Source of the DNA: Bacteroidota bacterium | GTDB taxonomy: Bacteria; Bacteroidota; Bacteroidia; Cytophagales; Cyclobacteriaceae | Direction of reading: 5' to 3' | DNA: 64,000 bases | NCBI GenBank assembly: GCA_023417785.1 | Contig: JAEZEH010000098.1 | Coordinates: 1-64,000 of the forward strand | Part shown: positions 24,439 to 33,310 of the stretch, in pieces | Layout of the letters: the number at the start of each line of letters is the position of its first letter | Position numbering within the stretch: position 1 is the first letter of the stretch | The notes under the pieces: model-generated | Database searches by the model: none | What the model was told of the DNA's origin: nothing | What the model saw: the letters and a program-made list of their open reading frames with translations, nothing else | Position numbers and translations under genes: made by a program

Positions 24439-27400
24439 CTACCGTCCCTTTATGATTGAAACTGTTCTTGAAATCACCTTTCCGGAATTGCGCAACTTCA
24501 CAACGCAGATGTATTGGCCTGCAGGAAGGAATTGTCCATCCCGGCCACGTGCATCCCAGTTGTTTTCATAGTTGCTTGCGCTAAACACTTCGGCGCCCCA
24601 CCGGTCGAGAAACCTGACTTCATTTTCAGGATAGCGGTCAAGATTCATGATATGGAGATAGCGGTTTTTGTCGTCCCCATTCGCGGTAATCACATTCTTG
24701 ATAGCTGTGTCATCGAGGTCGGGTTCACTTCTGACAATCAGTGTCCGGGAATCTGAGCCCTCGCATCCGTTGTCGCCCCGCACAGCTAAAATTATCGTGT
24801 ATTCGCCACCTATCCCGTAGGCATACACAGGTTCGGGATCGGCTGATACGCCACCATCGCCGAAATTCCAGCTGATACTTTGGTGGCCTACATTGCTATT
24901 GAAAGAGAACGTTACCGGATCTTCAGGAAAAGGACTATCGGGAAGGTTGATCGAAATGGCTGGTGATACAAGTATGGTAACTGGAGCATTAATCGGAACG
25001 CCATTACCGCACCCATTGGTCGGGGTGACGGTTACATTCCCGCCTGTTCCCGATTCCGCGAGTGCCGTAATGGTTGCGCTTCCATTTGCGCCTAACGTGA
25101 GCCCTACCGGTGCAGACCAGTTAAAGGCATCCGCACCTGAAATTCCCGAAACCGTAAGGTTGGTCGAAGTGCCCTCACATAATGGATCTGTTCCTGAGAT
25201 TATGCCTGTTCCCAGCGGAATCGAATTCAGGGTGATGGATACTTCATCGGTAGAAGATGGGCACCCATCCTGTGCGATGGTCCAACGAAGCGTGTAAACA
25301 GTACCGATCGTACCGGAAAACCCTGTCGCAGGATTAGATGTCGAAGTAAAGGTTCCACCTGTGCCACCAACAACGGACCAGCTACCCGTGCCGGTGGCCG
25401 GGACATTCGCCGAAAGGTTTACACCTGACGCGCATACCGACTGGTCGGCCCCGGCAACTGCCACGGTTGGCGGAGTAATCAATGTTATTGAAACGTCATC
25501 GGACGAATGCGGGCACACCCCGTTTGAGATAGTCCAGCGCAATTGGTAGGTAGTGTTCCCGATCCCTGAGAAGCCTGATGTTGGGCTCACGGGATTGGCG
25601 AAGTTGCCCCCGGAACCGCTAATGACGGACCACTGCCCCGCCCCAACGGTGGGCATATTTGCCGACATGGCCGTTGACAAGTCGCAGACCGTAGCATCGG
25701 TTCCGGCTGATGCCACGGATGGAGACGCCACCATTAAGATCACAACATCGTCGGTCGACACCGCGCAATCGGGACCGCTTGAAATACTCCAGCGTAACAC
25801 ATAACTGGTGCCGGGAGAACCTGTGAAAGAAGTTGCGGCCACTGCGGGATCAGCTAAAGCACCACCGGACCCGCTCACAATTGACCAACCTCCGATTCCT
25901 GAAACGGGTACGTTTGCGGCCAGGGTGGCCGTTGCGCCACAGATTTCCTGATCGAGTCCCGCCAATGCTACGGTGGGCTCAGAAACAAATTCGACATCTA
26001 CGTCATCGGTCACCGACACGCATCCCGGATTCGACACCGTCCACCGGAGTGTATATTTTCCACCGGAAGTACCAGAAAAGGAAGTTGTCGGATTATTCAT
26101 TGAAACGAAAGATCCGCCAGTTCCCGAAAGTATTGACCATGATCCCGTGCCGACCGATGGCGTATTGGCCCCCAGAGTCACCGTGTTGCCGCAAATCGAA
26201 AGGTCGGTTCCCGCATTTGCGGCTGTCGGGGGAGGTGCGACTGTGATGGTGATGTCGGAGGCGGACGGTGTACATGATCCGTTGGAAATTGTCCATCGAA
26301 GTTGGTAAGCATTCCCTGCGACACCGAAAAATGATGTCGCCGGATCGAAGACATCGTCGAATGAACCGCCTGTTCCGGAAACAATACTCCATTCGCCGGT
26401 TCCAGACACAGGAGTATTAGCCGCAAGCGCGGCAGGTACATCACACACAGCCTGATCTGATCCGGCATTTGCGTTCGTCGGTAAAGCATTTAATGTTATT
26501 GTCACCGTAGAGGTGCTGACGGGACATTGGGCCACATGGAAGGTTTCCCATTGCAGCTGATACGTGTTACCGGGAATCCCGTGGAAGCCGGACTCATTAC
26601 TTGATGGTGTTTCAACGGTTCCCCCTACCCCGCTCAGAATTGACCAGCTGCCAATTCCGTAAACCGGCATATTACCGTCGAGCACGGTGGTGGAGCCGCA
26701 GACTACTTTATCAATGCCGGCAATTGCAGGCGTGGGTTGAGCGAACACGGTAAACTCCAAAGAGCTCGTCGTAGCACATCCGGTTAGCTGGCTTACGGCG
26801 GCGAATGTAAACTGGGCGCCAGATGTCACTGTTACATTCGTCACCGGGTTATTGAGTTCGTCGTACCAGGTTACAATCAGGTCGGCATTACCGCCGGTGA
26901 TCTCTGCATTCATGGACGTGAGGTTAACGTTTGCGCTACCTGACCCAAAGCTGGATTCACAAAACTCCCCCGAAGGCATAGTAATGTCCGGGTGGACCGT
27001 TTCTTCAATTATTGTTACGGTGGATGGTGCCGAAATGCAACCTGTAGGAAGATATCGTGCGATCACCGTGTAAGGTCCCGCAGGCAGGGCAACGCGATCT
27101 GGCCCGGCGCCCGGAACGAGATCTCCATCAGTATCGGGACCGTTATACCAGGTAAAAGCGTAGTCGCCTAAAGGACCGACCGGTGCCTGTACCACGGCTG
27201 AAAGACCTCCGTTTGGAATCTGACAATGTGTGTTAGCCGTTGAAGAAGTCAGGATAACCGGAACCTGGATGTTATCTGGAATTGTCGTCGTTGCTGCGTA
27301 ACTGGAACACCCCGTGACGTTACTTGTAACGAGTGCATTGTACTCTCCCGCCGCAATGTTATCCAGCATTGGTCCGGTAATGCCCAGATCCACAAACGCA

Positions 27401-29430
27401 TTATCATACCAGTTCACTGTATAATTTGTCAGGCCTTCGCCGTTCACATCTGTGACGAGGGCCGCTCCATTTGGCGTACCATCACAAACCGTGTTGGGTG
27501 ACGCATCCGTTACAATTGCCTGTGGCCCTGCGTCTATGGTAATAGTTGCCATGGCTGGGAGGCTTTCGCATCCGCCGGAGGATTGCGTTATAAACCGGGT
27601 GAACACCTGGCTTGTTAATGATGAAATCGCAAGATCCGGTCCCGTTGCTGTTGTCAGGCCGTTTATCAAACCCAATTCGTTGGTCATTGCCGCATCTGTA
27701 AACCATTTCAAAGCAGTACCCGAGACGCTAACCAGAACACCGGATACATCGCTGTCGATACAGAAGACTTCGCCGGCCGGATAGGCAATAACCGGTGCAG
27801 CGGGTGTGGCCAGCGATCCAACGGTCGCGATCACCGTATTGGCGGTCAGACCGTCAATAGCTCCTGTTCCGCCCGAGCGAATCAGGTTCACATCAGGATT
27901 GGCCGAATTGTCGGAAGTTATCTGAAGACCGGAAATAGCAAGCTCATCCAACTGCGTTTGCGCGGCAACAGAGTAGGTGACCGTCACTGTTGTCGAAGTC
28001 ACGCTAATTGACGAAGCCGTGACATTTCTACCTGGTGTATGCATTACTGTCCCGGCGGACGGATTAAACGCATAACCACTTGCTGACAGGGTAAAGACCA
28101 ATGTTTGGTTAGTCCCGGATTTAAAATTCGTAACATGCGTTTCGGTTATTGTGATCGTTGCGAGAGTTGAGTATGTAGCCACACACGCTCCATTAGCCGC
28201 CACAGGTACGACCACGCCGGGAATCGTTTGCAACCGCCACCCGGAATTTGTAATGATGCCGGTAAAGTTGTTACCTGAAAGGTCGCTGAACACACGGTTT
28301 CCGATAAGGACGTAATAGGTTTCATCTGGATCAAGTACACCAGTTCCGGTTATGGTAGCTACACTACCGGCGATAGAGATATTTGGTGAACTGCGGTCCA
28401 GGGTCTGAACCACTGCATTATCACTTAACCTTAGAATGCGGATACTCACATCGTTGCCCACACCCGGCGCTGGAGAAATCTTTATGTTTTCGTCGAAGGT
28501 CAGCGACAACGCAGGCGTTGTGGAGATATTCAATGCGTTGTTAACGGGACTCAGGGCAATGAATACCGGCGGTGTATGGTCTTCGACAATATCAAAATAG
28601 ATATCCCCTGCCCCAGCCAGGTCCAGAACCTTAGTCGGTGAACCGGTACCGTCGATGTCTATCGAATAGATCCCATCATTTGAACGGGAATAATAAATTT
28701 TTCCAAATTGCGGATAAGCCTGAACGCATAAGATCCTGGGATGGCCGAGGGTATAAAGACGCACCAATGCACCACCGTCCAGATCGAGTCGGTAAATGTC
28801 GTAACCGCTATTCTCGTCCACGATATACAGATCGTTGTTAATCCGGTCATGGGAGATATCTATCGGCATCGTCAGCGACTCCATTTGGGTCATTGAGCCG
28901 CCTGAAAAGCCAGTGCGGTAAATCGCACCATCAGAACTGTTTGCAAGGTACAGGTACTCGTTATCATCATCGACCGCGACTGAGTAAAATACATCGGAGT
29001 CATATGGTCCCAGGGGCAGCGCGCTATTCGGGCCTCCAATCGTTGAAAACGTGAAGACTCCTTCCACTTCATCGATTCCCGTGGCGAAGACAACGCCTGC
29101 GTTATCCGAGAAGGAGAAATCATAATAGCCGGCCATCGCACCGGTCGAGACAAGGGTTGAGATAGGCGCGCCGGTGGTGAGGTTGGCTATCAGAATGTCC
29201 TCCACACTGTGATTATGGTAATAGAGCCTGTTATTGATCTGATCAACTTCTACATTGCGGGGATTGCTTAATCCGGTGACAAAATTTGCAGGATTCGTTA
29301 TTGATGCTGGGGTGAGATTTCCGGACCGGATTCTGTTATTCGCCTCCTCAGACCAAATAACTCGCTGAGCGGATACACTTTGGAGGAAAAAAAATGCAGG
29401 GAAGAAAACAAGCAGGAATGCTCTTTTCAT
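24439..29430 (-). CDS. Giant secreted protein with type-B T9SS (gliding-motility-type) C-terminal domain
   Basis: A signal peptide (1-22, MKRAFLLVFFPAFFFLQSVSA) is followed by a propeller-like region (about 25-290) with repeats such as DVFYSVAVDDDNEYLYLANS. Next is an SbsA-type Ig domain (about 293-400, PPVFIALSPVNNALNIS), then immunoglobulin-like and SprB-like segments to about 895, and six tandem Cys-containing repeats of about 84 residues (about 899-1405). A PKD domain with SISWNFGDGGVSADPEPVYAYG comes near 1490-1570. The C-terminus (about 1577-1663) has the type-B signal: VITANGDDKN, VRFLDRWGAEVF, NWDARGRDGQFLPAGQY and ISRTVSIIKGR. Such proteins cross the outer membrane by the type IX system and stay surface-bound or are released. 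The porP/sprF-like gene abuts downstream. Ligand unknown; adhesion or motility is inferred. Confidence 0.9.
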   Translation of the reverse strand: MKRAFLLVFFPAFFFLQSVSAQRVIWSEEANNRIRSGNLTPASITNPANFVTGLSNPRNVEVDQINNRLYYHNHSVEDILIANLTTGAPISTLVSTGAMAGYYDFSFSDNAGVVFATGIDEVEGVFTFSTIGGPNSALPLGPYDSDVFYSVAVDDDNEYLYLANSSDGAIYRTGFSGGSMTQMESLTMPIDISHDRINNDLYIVDENSGYDIYRLDLDGGALVRLYTLGHPRILCVQAYPQFGKIYYSRSNDGIYSIDIDGTGSPTKVLDLAGAGDIYFDIVEDHTPPVFIALSPVNNALNISTTPALSLTFDENIKISPAPGVGNDVSIRILRLSDNAVVQTLDRSSPNISIAGSVATITGTGVLDPDETYYVLIGNRVFSDLSGNNFTGIITNSGWRLQTIPGVVVPVAANGACVATYSTLATITITETHVTNFKSGTNQTLVFTLSASGYAFNPSAGTVMHTPGRNVTASSISVTSTTVTVTYSVAAQTQLDELAISGLQITSDNSANPDVNLIRSGGTGAIDGLTANTVIATVGSLATPAAPVIAYPAGEVFCIDSDVSGVLVSVSGTALKWFTDAAMTNELGLINGLTTATGPDLAISSLTSQVFTRFITQSSGGCESLPAMATITIDAGPQAIVTDASPNTVCDGTPNGAALVTDVNGEGLTNYTVNWYDNAFVDLGITGPMLDNIAAGEYNALVTSNVTGCSSYAATTTIPDNIQVPVILTSSTANTHCQIPNGGLSAVVQAPVGPLGDYAFTWYNGPDTDGDLVPGAGPDRVALPAGPYTVIARYLPTGCISAPSTVTIIEETVHPDITMPSGEFCESSFGSGSANVNLTSMNAEITGGNADLIVTWYDELNNPVTNVTVTSGAQFTFAAVSQLTGCATTSSLEFTVFAQPTPAIAGIDKVVCGSTTVLDGNMPVYGIGSWSILSGVGGTVETPSSNESGFHGIPGNTYQLQWETFHVAQCPVSTSTVTITLNALPTNANAGSDQAVCDVPAALAANTPVSGTGEWSIVSGTGGSFDDVFDPATSFFGVAGNAYQLRWTISNGSCTPSASDITITVAPPPTAANAGTDLSICGNTVTLGANTPSVGTGSWSILSGTGGSFVSMNNPTTSFSGTSGGKYTLRWTVSNPGCVSVTDDVDVEFVSEPTVALAGLDQEICGATATLAANVPVSGIGGWSIVSGSGGALADPAVAATSFTGSPGTSYVLRWSISSGPDCAVSTDDVVILMVASPSVASAGTDATVCDLSTAMSANMPTVGAGQWSVISGSGGNFANPVSPTSGFSGIGNTTYQLRWTISNGVCPHSSDDVSITLITPPTVAVAGADQSVCASGVNLSANVPATGTGSWSVVGGTGGTFTSTSNPATGFSGTIGTVYTLRWTIAQDGCPSSTDEVSITLNSIPLGTGIISGTDPLCEGTSTNLTVSGISGADAFNWSAPVGLTLGANGSATITALAESGTGGNVTVTPTNGCGNGVPINAPVTILVSPAISINLPDSPFPEDPVTFSFNSNVGHQSISWNFGDGGVSADPEPVYAYGIGGEYTIILAVRGDNGCEGSDSRTLIVRSEPDLDDTAIKNVITANGDDKNRYLHIMNLDRYPENEVRFLDRWGAEVFSASNYENNWDARGRDGQFLPAGQYICVVKLRNSGKVISRTVSIIKGR
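25215..26735 (-). repeat. Six tandem ~253-bp coding repeats
   Basis: Inside the type-B cargo gene, six units of about 84 residues share the frame AGxDxxxC - ANxPxxGxGxWSxxSGxGG - F - Y-LRWTxSxGxC - S-DDVxIT. Each has two Cys about 65-70 residues apart, probably a disulfide. Examples are QAVCDVPAALAANTPVSGTG and DLSICGNTVTLGANTPSVGTG-type segments. The DNA has diverged, so the array is old rather than recently expanded. Confidence 0.8.
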
Positions 29431-29454
29431 ATACGTAAGCGGTTAGGGCTAAAT

Positions 29455-29488
29455 GGGTTGCATGATTCACACTGCAACCCGCAAGGTA
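29455..29488 (-). promoter_or_regulatory. Leader hairpin and weak -7 box of the type-B cargo gene
   Basis: GGGTTGCA (29455-29462) and TGCAACCC (29473-29480) form a perfect 8-bp inverted repeat around a 10-base loop, 25 bases before the ATG at 29430. Directly upstream on the minus strand is TACCTTGC (29481-29488), one base off TAnnTTTG. If this is the promoter, the hairpin sits at the 5' end of the mRNA; it could stabilise the message or be an operator. Confidence 0.4.
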
Positions 29489-29515
29489 ACCATTTATATT
29501 TAAACAGACGACTGA

Positions 29516-29546
29516 TTTCAAGGTAATTCGATAAAAACTATATTCG
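29516..29546 (+). promoter_or_regulatory. Candidate promoter of pgi
   Basis: TTTC (29516-29519), 19 bases, TATATTCG (29539-29546). Both boxes differ from consensus by one base; spacing fits. The leader would be about 15-20 bases. Confidence 0.35.
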
Positions 29547-29567
29547 CAACCGCAACGAATTTCACTT

Positions 29568-31232
29568 ATGCTACCGACACACAATCCCACCACCATGCCG
29601 AGTTGGGCTAAACTTGAGATGATGTTTTTAACCCTTCAGGCAACCCACATGCGTGAGCTCTTCGCGGATGACCCTCAACGCTTCCAGAAGTATCACTTAC
29701 AATTCGAAGACATTCTATTGGATTACTCCAAGAACGTGATCAACGACGAGGTAATGAAAGAGCTGGTGAACCTGGCTCATGACGTCGAACTTCAGGAGGC
29801 TATAGAGGCCATGTTTCGTGGCGAAAAAATCAACCAGACTGAGAATCGCCCTGTCCTTCACGTAGCACTGCGGAACCGCTCCAACAAACCAATGCTGGTT
29901 GAAGGCGAGGATGTGATGCCTGACGTAAACAAAGTCCTCGACCAGATAAGGGATTTTTCAGAAAGACTTATTAACGGGCAATGGAAAGGCTACTCCGGAA
30001 AGCCCATCACTGACATTGTCAACATAGGAATTGGCGGATCCGATCTCGGCCCCTACATGGTAACGGAGGCACTACGGCCATATTGGAAGAACATACGACC
30101 TCACTTCGTTTCAAATGTTGACGGCACACACCTCCATGAAACGGTAAAGGGTCTGGATCCGGAGACAACGCTTTTCATCATTGCGTCAAAAACGTTTACT
30201 ACCCAGGAAACCATGACTAACGCAACCTCTGCACGCAACTGGTTCATGGAAAGGACCGGCGGCAATGGCGAGGTGGCCAAACATTTTGTCGCTGTGTCGA
30301 CCAATACGAAAGAGGTTACTGGATTCGGTATTTCCCCCGAGAATATGTTTGTATTCTGGGACTGGGTCGGCGGCCGTTATTCGCTCTGGTCTTCTATCGG
30401 GCTATCGATCGCATGCACCGTTGGTTACGATAACTTTGTGAAGTTGCTGGAAGGCGCGCACGCTATGGACAATCATTTCAGAGAAACACCGATGGAGCGG
30501 AATATTCCGGTAGTGCTGGCGTTGATCGGGATCTGGTATAACAACTTTTTTGGAGCGGCCTCCGAGGCGATTCTTCCCTATGACCAGTATCTGCATCGTT
30601 TCGCCGCTTATTTTCAGCAAGGCAACATGGAAAGCAACGGGAAGTTTACGGATCGCACCGGAAATCCGGTAACTTACCAGACCGGTCCGATTATCTGGGG
30701 CGAACCGGGCACAAATGGTCAGCACGCCTTTTATCAGCTGATCCATCAGGGAACGAAACTGATCCCGTGCGACTTCATTGCTCCGGCTGTTTCGCATAAC
30801 CCTTCAGCCGATCATCACGAAAAGTTATTGTCTAACTTCTTCGCGCAGACTGAAGCGCTGATGACGGGGAAGACGGCGGATGAGGTGGAGGCCGAACTGG
30901 CACATGCCGGAATGAACAAAGATCAAATCGCTTTCCACACACCTTTCAGGGTGTTTGAAGGCAACCGTCCCAGCAACAGTATATTGTTCGAGCAACTTAC
31001 ACCGCGTACACTGGGAAGTCTTATCGCGATGTACGAACATAAGATCTTCGCGCAGGGCATTATCTGGAACATCTTCAGCTTCGACCAGTGGGGTGTCGAG
31101 CTGGGGAAAGTCCTTGCGAAAAAAATTCTGCCTGAATTGGAAAACGGGGACGAAATTGACTCGCACGACGCGTCGACAAATGGCTTAATTAATTATTTCA
31201 AACGTTTGAAATTCAATAGATTAAATAAATAA
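29568..31232 (+). CDS. pgi: Glucose-6-phosphate isomerase
   Basis: This enzyme interconverts glucose 6-phosphate and fructose 6-phosphate. The 554 residues fit the long bacterial form. Key segments are VNIGIGGSDLGPYMVTEAL (about 150-168), SKTFTTQETMTNATSARNWF, signature 1 VGGRYSLWSSIG near 267-278, YFQQGNMESNGK near 350, GEPGTNGQHAFYQLIHQGTK and the active-site region NPSADHHEKLLSNFFAQ. It opens a plus-strand upper-glycolysis cluster with pfkA (47 bases downstream) and a ROK glucokinase. It is divergent from the type-B cargo gene. The start ATG at 29568 is used; an ATG 27 bases later (MPSWAKLEMM) is possible. Confidence 0.96.
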   Translation: MLPTHNPTTMPSWAKLEMMFLTLQATHMRELFADDPQRFQKYHLQFEDILLDYSKNVINDEVMKELVNLAHDVELQEAIEAMFRGEKINQTENRPVLHVALRNRSNKPMLVEGEDVMPDVNKVLDQIRDFSERLINGQWKGYSGKPITDIVNIGIGGSDLGPYMVTEALRPYWKNIRPHFVSNVDGTHLHETVKGLDPETTLFIIASKTFTTQETMTNATSARNWFMERTGGNGEVAKHFVAVSTNTKEVTGFGISPENMFVFWDWVGGRYSLWSSIGLSIACTVGYDNFVKLLEGAHAMDNHFRETPMERNIPVVLALIGIWYNNFFGAASEAILPYDQYLHRFAAYFQQGNMESNGKFTDRTGNPVTYQTGPIIWGEPGTNGQHAFYQLIHQGTKLIPCDFIAPAVSHNPSADHHEKLLSNFFAQTEALMTGKTADEVEAELAHAGMNKDQIAFHTPFRVFEGNRPSNSILFEQLTPRTLGSLIAMYEHKIFAQGIIWNIFSFDQWGVELGKVLAKKILPELENGDEIDSHDASTNGLINYFKRLKFNRLNK

Positions 31233-31262
31233 TTGGAAACTAAACTTCGTCCATTAATTTTG
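31233..31262 (+). promoter_or_regulatory. Promoter of pfkA
   Basis: TTG (31233-31235), 19 bases, TAATTTTG (31255-31262), an exact TAnnTTTG match directly after the pgi stop codon. pfkA can therefore be started separately from pgi. Confidence 0.5.
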
Positions 31263-31279
31263 GTGGATTTTGCTAAATA

Positions 31280-32263
31280 ATGAGTAATACGATTCAGAAA
31301 ATCGGTGTATTTACATCGGGTGGAGACGCCCCCGGAATGAACGCCGCTATACGTGCCGTGGTTCGTGCCTGTACCTACTACAAGAAAGAGTGTTATGGCA
31401 TCATGCGGGGATATGAAGGCATGATTGAGGGTGACCTTGTAAAACTGGGTGCGCGCTCCGTCGGCAACATTTTACAGCGTGGCGGTACGATTCTGAAATC
31501 TGCGCGAAGCAAGGAATTTCGCACACCGGAAGGTCGCCAGAAGGCGTATGAAAAATTGATGAAGGATGGCATTAACGCATTGGTGGCGATCGGTGGTGAT
31601 GGTACCTTCACCGGTCTTCACACTTTTTATAAAGAATTTGGAATCCCTTCAGTTTGCATTCCCGGAACGATCGATAATGATCTGAATGGAACAGATTATA
31701 CCATAGGCTACGATACGGCTACGAACACCGCGGTGGAAGCGATTGATAAGATTCGCGACACGGCGCTATCACACAACCGCTTGTTCTTTATTGAAGTCAT
31801 GGGGCGTCATTCGGGCTACATCGCTATTAACAGCGGTATTGCCGGAGGCGCCGGTGCGATCATCATCCCCGAGGAAAACATGAGCTTCGAAGACCTTTGG
31901 AAATTCCTCGGCGCCGGTGAAAAGACGAACAAGAAATCAAACCTCGTCGTTGTTGCCGAGGGTTCTAAAATCGGCGACGCTCACACGCTGGCAAAAATGA
32001 TAGCGGAACGCACCGATTACTATGACATTAAGGTTACGGTGCTCGGTCATCTGCAACGGGGCGGCGCACCGACTTATTTTGATCGCGTACTGGCCAGTAG
32101 AATGGGCGTTGCAGCGGTCGAAGGATTACTCGACGGAAAAACTGCCGTTATGGTGGGGCTCCGGGAAAACAAAATCGTTTACAATGATTTCGAGACAATT
32201 ATCAGCAAGCATCATGAAATCGACGAGGAGTCGCTGCGTTTAGCGAAGATCCTTTCGATCTAA
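31280..32263 (+). CDS. pfkA: ATP-dependent 6-phosphofructokinase
   Basis: This enzyme commits fructose 6-phosphate to glycolysis. The N-terminal glycine loop is FTSGGDAPGMNAAIRAVVRA (about 12-31). GGDGT within AIGGDGTFTGLH (near 104) marks the ATP-using rather than pyrophosphate-using class. PGTIDNDLNGTDYTIGYDTA (about 126-145) has the catalytic Asp pair, and MGRHSGYIA and VTVLGHLQRGGAPTYFDR bind substrate. The 327 residues are the usual length (about 320). It has its own promoter-like site after pgi, and the ROK kinase gene follows after 63 bases. Confidence 0.96.
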   Translation: MSNTIQKIGVFTSGGDAPGMNAAIRAVVRACTYYKKECYGIMRGYEGMIEGDLVKLGARSVGNILQRGGTILKSARSKEFRTPEGRQKAYEKLMKDGINALVAIGGDGTFTGLHTFYKEFGIPSVCIPGTIDNDLNGTDYTIGYDTATNTAVEAIDKIRDTALSHNRLFFIEVMGRHSGYIAINSGIAGGAGAIIIPEENMSFEDLWKFLGAGEKTNKKSNLVVVAEGSKIGDAHTLAKMIAERTDYYDIKVTVLGHLQRGGAPTYFDRVLASRMGVAAVEGLLDGKTAVMVGLRENKIVYNDFETIISKHHEIDEESLRLAKILSI

Positions 32264-32326
32264 AATTTCTAATGACGTGAAACAAAGGGAGCCGTACCAA
32301 CGGTTCAAGTATACAAACCCAAACAT

Positions 32327-33310
32327 ATGAAAGAACTTACCATTGGCATTGACATCGGGGGGACGAACACGAAATACGGCATAGTTGACCGGGCCGGTAA
32401 TGTTATTTTTCAGGGCAGCATATCCACCACGGAGTACGAGGAGTTCAGAGATTACTTCAATGCTTTGTCAAATGCGCTCCGTGAAGCCATCGCTACCATT
32501 CCTTTCGCGCATAAGGTAATTGGAATCGGTGTGGGGGCAGCCAATGGAAACTACTACAAGGGTACCATTGAGCGGGCTACGAACCTGAAATGGAAGGGTA
32601 TCATCCCGTTGGCTGAAATGTTCAGGGAAGAGTTTGACATTCCGGCAATTATAACCAATGATGCCAACGCGGCTGCTGTAGGCGAAATGGTCTACGGATC
32701 GGCAAAAGGGATGAAGGATTTTGTCGTGATAACTTTAGGCACGGGCCTGGGCAGTGGCTTTGTTTGCAACGGGGTTCTTTTGAACGGAAAGCATGGCATC
32801 GCGGGAGAGGTCGGGCATACCTCTGTAAACCCTGCAGGTCGCTTTTGCAACTGCGGTAAGAGGGGATGTCTCGAAACATACGTATCCGCTACAGGTATCA
32901 AGCGAACCGTTTACAAGCTTCTCGCAGATCACCTCGATCCGAGCGAATTACGCGGTATCAGCTTTGACAATCTCACTACTAAAATGATCGCTGAATGCGC
33001 GGTGCGCGGCGACGTTGTAGCACTTGCGGCCTTTGAGTATACCGGTCGAATCCTCGGCATGAAACTCGCCGAAACCATAGTGCATACTGATCCTGAAGCG
33101 ATCTTTCTCTTCGGTGGCTTGTCACTTGCTGGTGACCTAATCTTCAAACCAACGATCAAGCACATGGAAGCTAACCTGATGCCCTTATTCCGCGGAAAGA
33201 TAAAAGTACTTCCTTCAGGGCTGCAGAATCAGGCCGCCCCTATCCTTGGCGCGAGCAGTCTGGCCTGGAATTACCTTGACAACAAGCAATTGAAAGAAGT
33301 CTCCGCCTAA
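32327..33310 (+). CDS. ROK-family sugar kinase, probable glucokinase
   Basis: An ATP-dependent sugar kinase of the ROK family without the N-terminal DNA-binding domain, so an enzyme and not a repressor. IGIDIGGTNTKYGIVD (about 5-20) is the phosphate-1 motif, NDANAAAVGEMVYGSAKG (about 109-126) holds the catalytic Asp, and GIAGEVGHTSV plus FCNCGKRGCLETY (about 183-195) form the ROK zinc site. The neighbours pgi and pfkA on the same strand make glucose the likely substrate, giving glucose to fructose 1,6-bisphosphate in one cluster. Mannose or N-acetyl sugars cannot be excluded by sequence. Its stop overlaps the stop of the convergent HTTM gene by 4 bases. Confidence 0.88.
   Translation: MKELTIGIDIGGTNTKYGIVDRAGNVIFQGSISTTEYEEFRDYFNALSNALREAIATIPFAHKVIGIGVGAANGNYYKGTIERATNLKWKGIIPLAEMFREEFDIPAIITNDANAAAVGEMVYGSAKGMKDFVVITLGTGLGSGFVCNGVLLNGKHGIAGEVGHTSVNPAGRFCNCGKRGCLETYVSATGIKRTVYKLLADHLDPSELRGISFDNLTTKMIAECAVRGDVVALAAFEYTGRILGMKLAETIVHTDPEAIFLFGGLSLAGDLIFKPTIKHMEANLMPLFRGKIKVLPSGLQNQAAPILGASSLAWNYLDNKQLKEVSA

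Noticed and set aside
25215..26735. CRISPR-like array
   Set aside because: The regular spacing of about 253 bases is from coding protein repeats in one long open frame; units are too long and diverged for CRISPR.
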